From positions 1-12,108 of the forward strand of contig JAEYUK010000016.1 of the NCBI GenBank assembly GCA_023432655.1: a stretch of 12,108 bases of DNA. Direction: 5' to 3'. The number at the start of each line of letters is the position of its first letter. Position 1 is the first letter of the stretch. Positions 6,034-12,108 of the stretch are shown in pieces. The translations under genes were made by a program, and so were the position numbers. The stretch is from Pseudomonadota bacterium. Lineage in GTDB: Bacteria > Bdellovibrionota > Bacteriovoracia > Bacteriovoracales > Bacteriovoracaceae. The notes below the pieces were generated by a model, which worked only from the letters and a program-made list of their open reading frames with translations, made no database searches and was not told the origin of the DNA.

Positions 6034-7178
6034 GGGCCAATCGACTCCACAAAGCGTACTTTGCTTCCTTTCACTTGAAGCACCACTGCGGGTTTAACAG
6101 CATCTCTATTCTCATTGATAGAGATGCTCCCAGTGACTCCTTTAAAATCCTTCGTCAATTTAAGGGCCTCTCTAATCGCTTCTCCCTTAGTTGATTGGGC
6201 ACGCTCTATCGCCTCAAAAAGAATTCTTGCAGCATCATAACCAGATGCTGCTTGGGAATCAGGGAGTGTGTCGAATTTTTTTTGGTAGGTCTTTTTAAAG
6301 CTCTGAACTTCGGGTCTTGGATCTTCTAAGGTATAAAAACTAGAAAAGTAGGAACCATTAAGACTGTCTCCCGCGATCTCTAAGAGACTATCCGATTCCC
6401 AACCGTCTCCACCCATGAGGGGTAATTTCATACCTTTTTTTTGAACTTCTCGTCCGACGAGTGCCGCTTCGGCATAGTAGGCGGGTAAAAATATAAATTC
6501 AGCAGAGGTTTGTTTGATACGGAGTAACTGATTTTCGAAGACGACATCCCCCGACATATAAGTTTCTTCGGCCACAACTTTTCCGCCTAGAGATTCAAAA
6601 GTTTTCTTGAAATACTCAGCAAGACCTACAGAATAGTTTGACTCCCCATCATAAAGAATAGCGGCCCTCCTAAGCTTCAATGATTTATAAGCGAATTTCG
6701 CCATCACTTCTCCCTGAAAGGGATCGATGAAACAAACTCTGAAAATGTAGTCGCCGGTCTGAGTAACAAGTGGATTAGTTGCACTAGGAGTAACCATCGG
6801 GACGCGATACTTTTGCGCTACAGGAGCACTAATGAGAGAGCGGCTCGATGAAACTTCTCCTAGAAGGGCCACAACCTTATCAATCGTAATTAATTTTTCC
6901 ACAGAGGAGAGAGCGCCATCATTTGTTCCCACAGTATCATAGGTTTTTAGCTCTACCGGTTTTCCTAAAACTCCCCCCTTGGCATTGATTTCTTCAATCG
7001 CGAGTTCAATTCCATTTCGCGAAGAAAGTCCAAAGGTCGCCTCGTCACCAGTCAATGCGCCAAAAAAACCGATCACAATCTTATTGGGTTCTTGCACACA
7101 GCTTGCTGAAAAAAATACGACCAAAAATAAAATGAAACATGAAGTGAATTTCAAGAACGCTCCCTTAAGATTGAACAT
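6030..7178 (-). CDS. LivK-type ABC transporter substrate-binding lipoprotein
   Basis: A periplasmic-binding-protein type 1 receptor of the branched-chain amino acid family (Peripla_BP_6). It has a signal peptide ending FSAS-C27, then IVIGFFGALTGDEATFG, NGIELAIEEINAKGGVLGKPVEL, ALLGEVSSSRSL, VTPSATNP, the hinge region DPFQG, LMGGDGW and SGYDAARILFEAI, all typical and in order. Full length (382 residues). I start it at the ATG at 7178; a TTG at 7211 would add 11 residues before the signal peptide and has no better ribosome site. The Shine-Dalgarno is weak (AAGAGA). No permease or ATPase genes (livHMGF) are adjacent, so it is an orphan receptor or serves a system elsewhere. Ligand is unknown; an amino acid is the family norm. 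It is divergent from an amino-acid symporter. Confidence 0.92.
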   Translation of the reverse strand: MFNLKGAFLKFTSCFILFLVVFFSASCVQEPNKIVIGFFGALTGDEATFGLSSRNGIELAIEEINAKGGVLGKPVELKTYDTVGTNDGALSSVEKLITIDKVVALLGEVSSSRSLISAPVAQKYRVPMVTPSATNPLVTQTGDYIFRVCFIDPFQGEVMAKFAYKSLKLRRAAILYDGESNYSVGLAEYFKKTFESLGGKVVAEETYMSGDVVFENQLLRIKQTSAEFIFLPAYYAEAALVGREVQKKGMKLPLMGGDGWESDSLLEIAGDSLNGSYFSSFYTLEDPRPEVQSFKKTYQKKFDTLPDSQAASGYDAARILFEAIERAQSTKGEAIREALKLTKDFKGVTGSISINENRDAVKPAVVLQVKGSKVRFVESIGP

Positions 7179-7261
7179 AAGTTCTCTTTCTATTAGACAA
7201 TAAATATTCAATAGGGTGAAATAAAAATCTAATAGTAAGTATGACTTAAAGTAGGAGGTTT
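7179..7261. promoter_or_regulatory. Divergent intergenic region of two transport genes
   Basis: An 83-bp AT-rich spacer must hold the promoters of the LivK-type receptor (minus) and the symporter (plus). For the plus strand GTGAAA (7216-7221) and TATGAC (7240-7245), 18 bp apart, are a weak candidate. For the minus strand I see no convincing pair. AGGAGG at 7253-7258 is the symporter ribosome site, with a short 3-nt spacing to ATG. Confidence 0.4.
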
Positions 7262-8632
7262 ATGTTAGAAACCATAGAACAGCTAACGGGACAATTTGCA
7301 GGTATCGTCTGGGGCGTACCTTTAGTTTTAGCGTTGGTCGGATCGGGAATCTTTTTTACCATCTACTTTGGTTTTCCACAATTGCGTTTCTTTCGCCATG
7401 CTATTGAAATTATTTCTGGGAAATATGATAACCCTGATGACAAAGGTGAAATCTCTCACTTCCAGGCCCTCTGTTCAGCACTTTCAGCAACCGTCGGTTT
7501 AGGAAACATTGCCGGTGTTGCAGTGGCGATCTCTCTCGGTGGTCCAGGCGCCATTTTTTGGTTATGGGTCGCAGGTTTCATTGGCATGTGTACCAAATTC
7601 ACAGAAGTCATTCTTTCCATGAAATATCGTGATGTAGAAGCTAACGGAACCGTTCACGGCGGTCCCATGTTTGTCATCAAGAATGCTCTGTCTAAAAAGT
7701 TCTATCCCCTTGCCTGGATTTACGCCTTGTTTGTTGTTTTTTCATCCTTTGGAGCAGGTAACATGTTCCAGGCCAATCAAATGGCTTCAGTCATGAAGGC
7801 TTCCGCCGGCATTCCTGAATGGGCATCAGGGGCCATATTTTGTATAGGGGCTTCTCTCATTCTTATTGGTGGGATAAAACGCATCGGAAAAGTGACCGAA
7901 AAACTTGTGCCTATTATGGTGAGTGTTTATTTCATCGGGGCCTTAATCATTGTCGCCACTTTCATTGGCAAAGTTCCGCAGATATTTGTGGAAATTTTCA
8001 CAAGTGCTTTTGTAGGAACTGCTGCTGTTGGTGGTTTTGCTGGAGCAGCTTTCAAAGAAGTGATCATCATGGGAATCCGACGTGCGACTTTTTCTAACGA
8101 AGCTGGCATGGGATCGGCAGCGATGGCCCACTCTGCGGCCAAATCGACTCCTGCCCAGGAAGGAATAGTTGCGCTTTTAGAACCATTTATCGATACCATC
8201 GTAGTTTGTACCATCACGGCCCTTGCTATCCTTCTAACAGGGGTCTGGACCCATGAAGGCATTGCGGGTTCAGAGATGACAGCGGTGGCCTTTGAGACAG
8301 TTATGGGACCTATTGGCCGCTGGATAGTAACCCTTACCGTGACCTTGTTTGCCTTCTCAACAATCATTTCTTGGTCTTACTACGGTGAGCAGGGTATAAC
8401 CTTCATCATTGGTGCCAAATATATTCCCATTTACCGATGGGTTTTCATTGGATTTATTTTTGTCGGCTCTGTGGCGCAATTAAGTGTTGTGTTAAACGTA
8501 TCAGACGCTATGTATGGAATGCTTGCTATTCCAAACCTCTTTGCTTGCTACCTTCTCTTGCCAAAAGTTAAAGAAATTATGAATGACTATCAAAAGAAGC
8601 GGGCCACAGGCCAAATCGTTGCTTATAAATAA
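7262..8632 (+). CDS. Alanine/glycine:cation symporter (AGCS family)
   Basis: An inner-membrane sodium- or proton-coupled carrier for alanine or glycine (AlsT/DagA-type, Na_Ala_symp). At 456 residues it is full length with about ten hydrophobic segments. Diagnostic motifs: ATVGLGNIAGVAVAISLGGPG (split around 76-96), FWLWVAGFIGMCTKFTE (99-115), GTVHGGPMF (129-137), TFSNEAGMGSAAMAHSAAKS (276-295) and a WSYYGEQ segment (371-377). The start is fixed by AGGAGG just upstream. It carries its own terminator, so it is a single-gene unit, facing away from an amino-acid-type binding protein. Substrate among small neutral amino acids cannot be told from sequence. Confidence 0.95.
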   Translation: MLETIEQLTGQFAGIVWGVPLVLALVGSGIFFTIYFGFPQLRFFRHAIEIISGKYDNPDDKGEISHFQALCSALSATVGLGNIAGVAVAISLGGPGAIFWLWVAGFIGMCTKFTEVILSMKYRDVEANGTVHGGPMFVIKNALSKKFYPLAWIYALFVVFSSFGAGNMFQANQMASVMKASAGIPEWASGAIFCIGASLILIGGIKRIGKVTEKLVPIMVSVYFIGALIIVATFIGKVPQIFVEIFTSAFVGTAAVGGFAGAAFKEVIIMGIRRATFSNEAGMGSAAMAHSAAKSTPAQEGIVALLEPFIDTIVVCTITALAILLTGVWTHEGIAGSEMTAVAFETVMGPIGRWIVTLTVTLFAFSTIISWSYYGEQGITFIIGAKYIPIYRWVFIGFIFVGSVAQLSVVLNVSDAMYGMLAIPNLFACYLLLPKVKEIMNDYQKKRATGQIVAYK

Positions 8633-8638
8633 CTTCAC

Positions 8639-8673
8639 ATGGCCCCAATCTTTGGGGCCATTTAATTTTTTTT
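8639..8673 (+). terminator. Terminator of the symporter gene
   Basis: A perfect 9-bp stem ATGGCCCCA (8639-8647) / TGGGGCCAT (8653-8661) with a 5-nt loop is followed by TTTAATTTTTTTT. It begins 6 nt after the stop codon. Confidence 0.92.
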
Positions 8674-8677
8674 CAGT

Positions 8678-8683
8678 TAAAAT
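8678..8683 (+). promoter_or_regulatory. -10 box placed for a leaderless CNNM transcript
   Basis: TAAAAT matches the -10 consensus at five of six bases and ends 6 nt before the ATG at 8690, which has no Shine-Dalgarno. No good -35 lies 16-18 bp upstream, where the symporter terminator sits, so support is partial. Confidence 0.3.
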
Positions 8684-8689
8684 CCCGCT

Positions 8690-9730
8690 ATGCTCGACAT
8701 TTTAATCGTTATTATCTGCTTAATGATCAACGCCTTTTTTTCTGCTTATGAGATGGCCTTTGTCACTGTCTCCAAAGATGAAATTGAAGATCTCCAGGAA
8801 ACAAAGAAGTTAGTCTCTTCTTTACTTGCTCGTTTTAAGAAAAAACCTGAAAGAACTCTCTCCATCATTCAAATTGGTATTACTTTAGTTGGGGCCATTG
8901 CAGCGGCAGTGGGAGGGACAGGGGCCGTTGAATCTCTGGAGCCTTATCTGGTGAAGAACTACGGGATATCTAATTCCGCCGCGGAGGGGATTTCCGTTAC
9001 CATCGTCATTCTTCCTCTCACCTATTTTAGTGTTGTTTTTGGTGAATTATTACCTAAGACCATTGCCCTTAAGCACCCGGTGAGAGTTTTGATCCTTGGT
9101 ACAAATATTTTAAAACTTATCGACACCCTTCTCTCACCTATTGTGTCGGTGCTCGAAATCTCCACGAATTTTCTCTTAAAATTAATCGGTGTAAGTACGA
9201 CGGTAGAAGAAGAAGATAACTTTTCAAACATCATTGAAATCGGAACTCTTCCTGAATACCATCAAAAGTTTGTAGAAAACCTGGTTTCACTAAAAAATCA
9301 CAAAGTTTATAAATCAATGATTCCCTGGCAGAAAGTCGTCCATTTAAATTTCAGTGATAGTGAAGATGAAGTCAGGTCTAAAACCTCGGCTACTCCCCAT
9401 TCCCGTTTTCCAGTGATGGACGGAGACACCCTGGTTGGGATTTTAAATCTGAAAGAGCTGCCTTTAAAGAGCGAAAATATACCTTGGGAAGGAACTCTAA
9501 GCCCGGCATTTAAAGTCTCACCAAACGACAAAGTTCTTGATGCTTTCCTTAAAATGCAGGAAAAGCAAACTCACATTGCGGTGGTCCTCAATGATGAAGA
9601 AAAAGTATTAGGGATCATTACCATAGAAGATATTCTGGAAGAAATCGTAGGTGATATTTACGAACAAGTGAACTTTACTCGCACATCAAAAATGCTCTCA
9701 AATCGGGGAAAAATCAAAATAGGCCCTTAG
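8690..9730 (+). CDS. CNNM (DUF21) membrane protein with CBS pair, short form
   Basis: A 346-residue member of the CNNM/CorC/HlyC-like family, linked elsewhere to Mg or Co export and metal homeostasis. Residues 1-170 form the DUF21 membrane domain: helices at about 1-25, 58-78, 100-118 and 132-165, with NAFFSAYEMAF (14-24), QIGITLVGAIAAAVGG (61-76) and FGELLPKTIAL (117-127). Two CBS motifs follow: FPVMDGDTLVGIL (240-252) and IAVVLNDEEKVLGIITIEDILEEIVGD (split about 296-322). The chain ends about 24 residues later (KIKIGP), without the C-terminal CorC_HlyC domain that longer relatives have. There is no ribosome site before ATG and the mRNA may be leaderless. The stop overlaps the stop of the convergent gene. 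The ion handled is unknown. Confidence 0.88.
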   Translation: MLDILIVIICLMINAFFSAYEMAFVTVSKDEIEDLQETKKLVSSLLARFKKKPERTLSIIQIGITLVGAIAAAVGGTGAVESLEPYLVKNYGISNSAAEGISVTIVILPLTYFSVVFGELLPKTIALKHPVRVLILGTNILKLIDTLLSPIVSVLEISTNFLLKLIGVSTTVEEEDNFSNIIEIGTLPEYHQKFVENLVSLKNHKVYKSMIPWQKVVHLNFSDSEDEVRSKTSATPHSRFPVMDGDTLVGILNLKELPLKSENIPWEGTLSPAFKVSPNDKVLDAFLKMQEKQTHIAVVLNDEEKVLGIITIEDILEEIVGDIYEQVNFTRTSKMLSNRGKIKIGP

Positions 9731-10299
9731 ATACCCATGAAAACGAAGGGAGCATTCTCTTCGTTTTGGCGTTTAAAACCCTGTTCGTTATATTTTTCAC
9801 GGTATTTCTGGTAACTCTCCCAATTCTTTTTGCCATGGAGCTTTTCCAGTTTTTTGTGAAAATTTTCTTCCAGATCGATCAGTTTACGACGCTCTTCAAA
9901 AGTCAGTTCGCGCATCGAATCTTTCGGCCACATCTCGGCCGTCTGTTGGTAATACTCAAGTCTTAGCCGGTTATGCTCATTTACTTGTTCTTCTGACAAT
10001 CCAAGTTTTTGAATGAAATAATCCGTCCGATCATGCTCCATCTTCTCACCTGCTTCTTGAAACTCAGAAGGCATGAATTCAGATAGCTCACTTGGACCTT
10101 CTTCCTTCTTTTCTTCCTTGGAAGGTTTTGCAGGTAATGATGGTGGGATAAGTTTTTCCACTGAATGACTAGGTTGATTCTTTGAGTGAGTCTCAATAAT
10201 AATTTTTTCCAGAGGCGGTTTCTCCTCTTTCTTTGTCATAAGGAAGTAACTCAGGACCAAATTAAGGATGAGACTCAGACTCAATAATATCTTCATCAT
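9727..10299 (-). CDS. Unknown membrane-anchored, Pro/Lys/Glu-rich helical protein
   Basis: 190 residues. An N-terminal hydrophobic segment (about 3-21, LLSLSLILNLVLSYFL) with no clear cleavage site looks like an anchor. It is followed by a charged, proline-rich linker (22-90: KKEEKPPLEK, PPSLPAKPSKEEKKEEG) and a probable helical domain (91-175) with KLGLSEEQVNEHNRL and LTFEERRKLIDLEENFHKKLEKL. The helical part vaguely recalls Spy/CpxP-type periplasmic proteins, but the LTxxQ motifs are not convincing, so I assign no function. It begins at ATGATG, whose first ATG overlaps the hemB stop (ATGA). No Shine-Dalgarno is visible, so translation probably depends on coupling to hemB. The last codons contain a terminator hairpin. 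Confidence 0.75.
   Translation of the reverse strand: MMKILLSLSLILNLVLSYFLMTKKEEKPPLEKIIIETHSKNQPSHSVEKLIPPSLPAKPSKEEKKEEGPSELSEFMPSEFQEAGEKMEHDRTDYFIQKLGLSEEQVNEHNRLRLEYYQQTAEMWPKDSMRELTFEERRKLIDLEENFHKKLEKLHGKKNWESYQKYREKYNEQGFKRQNEENAPFVFMGI
9740..9767. terminator. Terminator hairpin embedded in a coding end
   Basis: A perfect 9-bp inverted repeat AAAACGAAG (9740-9748) / CTTCGTTTT (9759-9767) lies 9 bp after the CNNM stop codon. It is inside the last codons (about residues 178-187) of the convergent gene. A/T arms flank a short GC core, so it can stop the plus-strand transcript and possibly the minus-strand one. Confidence 0.6.
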
Positions 10300-11276
10300 T
10301 TGTTTAATAGGATCGCGGCTTCTTTAGCAAAATAAGTTAAAATGATATCGGCACCGGCCCGACGAAAACTCATGAGCGTTTCCAGAATCACTCGGTCATT
10401 ATCAAGCCAGCCATTCTGAACAGCGGCCTTAATCATGGCATACTCTCCGCTCACATTATAGGCCGCAATAGGAAGGGTACTAGTCTCTTTTAAGCGGTAA
10501 ATAATATCGAGATAAGGGAGTCCCGGTTTTACCATCAGAATGTCGGCACCTTCGGCTTCATCGAGCTGCGCTTCACGAACAGCTTCAAGTGAGTTGGCCG
10601 GATCCATTTGATAGGTCTTTTTATCTCCTTTTTTAGGAGCAGAACCTAAGGCATCTCTAAAAGGGCCATAAAAAGCCGATGCGTATTTGGCGGTGTAACT
10701 CATGATAAGAGTATTCTTAAAATTGTTTTGATCTAAAGCACGCCTAAGATACTCAACTCTTCCGTCCATCATATCAGATGGTCCAATGATGTCAGCTCCG
10801 GCCTTAGCACTACAAATGGTTTGCTTGGCCAAAACTTCCAGAGTTTCATCATTTAAGATCTCACCAGTTTTCGGATCAACAAGACCGTCGTGTCCAGCAG
10901 ATGAATAAGGATCAAGGGCCACGTCGGCCATGACCATCATGTCCGGCAGAGCTTCTTTCACTGCACTGATGGCCCGAGCGTTAATACCATCAGGATTATA
11001 AGATTCACGTGCATCAGGTGTTTTTAAACTCTCATCGATGGCCGGAAAAAGATCCACACATCTCACACCAAGGTCATAAAGGATCTTAGTTTCTTTTACT
11101 AATTCATCTATTGAAAGCCGGAATTGTCCCGGCATTGATGGCACAGGCACTTTCTGATTTTTACCGTCAATAACGAATAACGGCGCAATAAAGTGATCAG
11201 GAGATAAATGAGTTTCACGAATCATAGAGCGAATATGTTCGTGACGACGATTACGTCGTGGACGATGAAGCATCAT
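10296..11276 (-). CDS. hemB: Delta-aminolevulinic acid dehydratase (porphobilinogen synthase)
   Basis: A cytoplasmic enzyme of haem and tetrapyrrole synthesis that condenses two 5-aminolevulinate molecules into porphobilinogen. 326 residues, full length. Seen: PLFVIDG (32-38), MPGQFRLS (48-55), VDLFPAID (74-81), MADVALDPYSSAGHDG (116-131), SYTAKYASAFYGPFRDA (193-209) with Lys197 and ILMVKPGLPYLDI (246-258) with Lys250 as the two Schiff-base lysines, and AYNVSGEYAM (272-281). The metal-site loop is of the Asp/Ala type (D118, A120, D122) and lacks the three cysteines of zinc enzymes, so a magnesium-type or zinc-independent enzyme is expected. It starts at ATGATG, 2 nt after the sufE stop, with AAGG inside sufE as ribosome site. 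It is the second gene of a sufE-hemB-unknown operon. Confidence 0.97.
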   Translation of the reverse strand: MMLHRPRRNRRHEHIRSMIRETHLSPDHFIAPLFVIDGKNQKVPVPSMPGQFRLSIDELVKETKILYDLGVRCVDLFPAIDESLKTPDARESYNPDGINARAISAVKEALPDMMVMADVALDPYSSAGHDGLVDPKTGEILNDETLEVLAKQTICSAKAGADIIGPSDMMDGRVEYLRRALDQNNFKNTLIMSYTAKYASAFYGPFRDALGSAPKKGDKKTYQMDPANSLEAVREAQLDEAEGADILMVKPGLPYLDIIYRLKETSTLPIAAYNVSGEYAMIKAAVQNGWLDNDRVILETLMSFRRAGADIILTYFAKEAAILLNK

Positions 11277-11278
11277 AT

Positions 11279-11704
11279 TTAGGCCTTTTGCATGGATTTA
11301 AATACCAGGGCATACATTTGCATTTGTTTCATCATCGCCGCCAGACCGTTGGAGCGATTCATAGACAAGTGTTCCGTAATCCCGACTTCTTTTAAAAATT
11401 CTGGTTTAGTGGCGAGGATTTCATCGGGAGTGGCATCGGAATAAACACTCACAAGAAGACCGACAATACCTTTAACTAAAACCGCGTCTGAATCAGCATA
11501 AAAATAAACTCGGCCGTCTTTAAATTCCGGATATAACCAAACCTGACTTTGGCAGCCTTTGACTTTGTATTTATCCTCGCGCTTGTCTTCCGGATATGGG
11601 AGTAACTCGCGTCCCAAATGGATAAGTTCTTTATACCGGTCTTCCCAATCGTTAAATTTTAAAAATCGCTCCTTAACTTGAGCGGTTCTCTCTGTCATTT
11701 CCAC
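11279..11704 (-). CDS. sufE: SufE-type sulfur acceptor protein
   Basis: SufE takes persulfide sulfur from the cysteine desulfurase SufS and passes it to the Fe-S scaffold, in the cytoplasm. 141 residues, usual length. Motifs: FNDWEDRYKELIHLGRELLP (17-36) and VKGCQSQVW (48-56) with active-site Cys51, the same number as in E. coli SufE. Later ADSDAVLVKGIVGLLVSVYS matches the family core, and SMNRSNGLAAM (114-124) the family C-terminal motif. I choose the GTG at 11704 because AGGGA (complement of 11711-11715) lies 6 nt upstream; an ATG at 11698 would shorten it by two residues. No sufS, sufB, sufC or sufD is adjacent. It heads an operon with hemB. Confidence 0.95.
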   Translation of the reverse strand: MEMTERTAQVKERFLKFNDWEDRYKELIHLGRELLPYPEDKREDKYKVKGCQSQVWLYPEFKDGRVYFYADSDAVLVKGIVGLLVSVYSDATPDEILATKPEFLKEVGITEHLSMNRSNGLAAMMKQMQMYALVFKSMQKA

Positions 11705-11729
11705 GTAACTTCCCTTGCTTAGAGGCCCT

Positions 11730-11758
11730 AGTATGCTCCTATCCGCTTATTTCGTCAA
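11730..11758 (-). promoter_or_regulatory. Promoter of the sufE-hemB operon
   Basis: On the minus strand TTGACG (11758-11753, five of six) and CATACT (11735-11730, four of six) are exactly 17 bp apart. Transcription would start near 11723, giving a leader of about 20 nt that contains the ribosome site. Confidence 0.5.
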
Positions 11759-11780
11759 AAAACTCAATAAATTCCCGGTC

Positions 11781-11797
11781 AATTCCGAAATGGAATT
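11781..11797. repeat. Inverted repeat upstream of the GYF_2-like gene, possible operator
   Basis: AATTCC (11781-11786) and GGAATT (11792-11797) form a perfect dyad with a 5-nt spacer, and a further GGAATT occurs at 11803-11808. It lies between the divergent sufE promoter and the 11823 start. Regulator unknown. Confidence 0.3.
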
Positions 11798-11822
11798 AAG
11801 AAGGAATTAAAAAGAGTCGCTT

Positions 11823-12108
11823 ATGGCCACTTTCACTTTACAACCTCTCAGTGATGAAACCATCGATGCCATGGGAATCAATAACCATGATTTATGGTTA
11901 GTCCGCATCAACAAGACGGTCTTAGGGCCTTTCGAAACCGAGAGCCTCAGAAGTTACGCCCTTGAAAACGAAGAGTTATTTAATGATGCCCAGGCCAACC
12001 GTATGGATGAGCATCAATTTAAGCCTTTTTGGAATCATCCACAGTTTCAGCGAAGAAAGCCTTCCATCATAAGTTCAACTCAGCACCAAAGTCGATTCTG
12101 GCTTCTTT
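11823..12108 (+). CDS. N-terminus of a GYF_2-like domain protein (partial)
   Basis: The frame opens at ATG 11823 and runs off the right edge after 95 codons. Residues 24-73 (LWLVRINKTVLGPFETESLR..., then FKPFWNHPQFQRR) fit the GYF_2/DUF4339 pattern: an aromatic W-V-R strand, a GPF turn, a helix around SLRSYALENEEL, and a closing W. These small domains are usually protein-interaction modules at one end of larger membrane or regulatory proteins. The following residues RKPSIISSTQHQSR begin a polar linker. The ribosome site is weak (AAGAG, spacing about 7). The rest of the protein and its role are outside the window. Confidence 0.7.
   Translation, partial: MATFTLQPLSDETIDAMGINNHDLWLVRINKTVLGPFETESLRSYALENEELFNDAQANRMDEHQFKPFWNHPQFQRRKPSIISSTQHQSRFWLL

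Noticed and set aside
7179..7211. TTG start at 7211 for the LivK-type receptor
   Set aside because: It would put 11 extra residues in front of a complete signal peptide and has no better ribosome site.
7927..8367. Long minus-strand frame inside the symporter gene
   Set aside because: It is a shadow of a clear membrane carrier, with Ala/Thr/Pro-rich low-quality composition and no family resemblance.
1..12108. CRISPR arrays, insertion sequences, tRNA or rRNA genes, integrase or attachment sites
   Set aside because: Looked for on both strands by eye; no spaced direct repeats, transposase motifs or structured RNA genes seen.

Overview
The window looks like chromosomal DNA from a Gram-negative bacterium of moderate GC content. 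I infer a Bdellovibrionota-type organism (Bacteriovorax/Bdellovibrio-like). The inference rests on gene style: dense packing, many small lipoproteins, a DUF1343/NamZ muropeptide enzyme, an orphan LivK-type binding protein and a GYF_2-like domain protein. No single gene proves it. There are no rRNAs, tRNAs, insertion sequences, phage genes or CRISPR arrays.

Layout. 1-421: tail of an upstream plus-strand gene, two strong hairpin terminators and a doubtful minus-strand mini-ORF. 422-2468: two overlapping plus-strand genes for paralogous lipoproteins. The second matches the transglutaminase-elicitor family (Phytophthora GP42/Vibrio type), with an intact GLCHGW Cys motif and a Pep-13-like VWNHP motif. 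The first is a divergent sister that has lost both. 2469-3068: a gene-poor stretch with a previously hidden 49-residue secreted peptide gene on the minus strand, an orphan and very strong terminator (possible small RNA), a dyad and the thyA-folA terminator. 3069-4356: thyA-folA, minus strand. 4451-4813: a lipocalin-like lipoprotein on the minus strand, starting 29 bp from the divergent NamZ-like gene (4843-6033). 6030-7178: a LivK-type substrate-binding lipoprotein on the minus strand, divergent from an alanine/glycine:cation symporter (7262-8632). 8690-9730: a short CNNM/CBS protein. 9727-11704: a minus-strand operon sufE, hemB and an unknown membrane-anchored helical protein. 11823-end: start of a GYF_2-like protein, divergent from sufE.

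How it fits together. Most genes are housekeeping or nutrient handling: thymidylate and folate synthesis, Fe-S assembly, haem precursor synthesis, amino-acid uptake and muropeptide breakdown. The accessory part is the surface-lipoprotein block at 422-2657. Expression signals are unusually compact. Two convergent pairs share overlapping stop codons, one terminator hairpin lies inside a neighbour's coding end, and two genes without Shine-Dalgarno sequences have a -10-like box placed so that the transcript would start at or next to the ATG.
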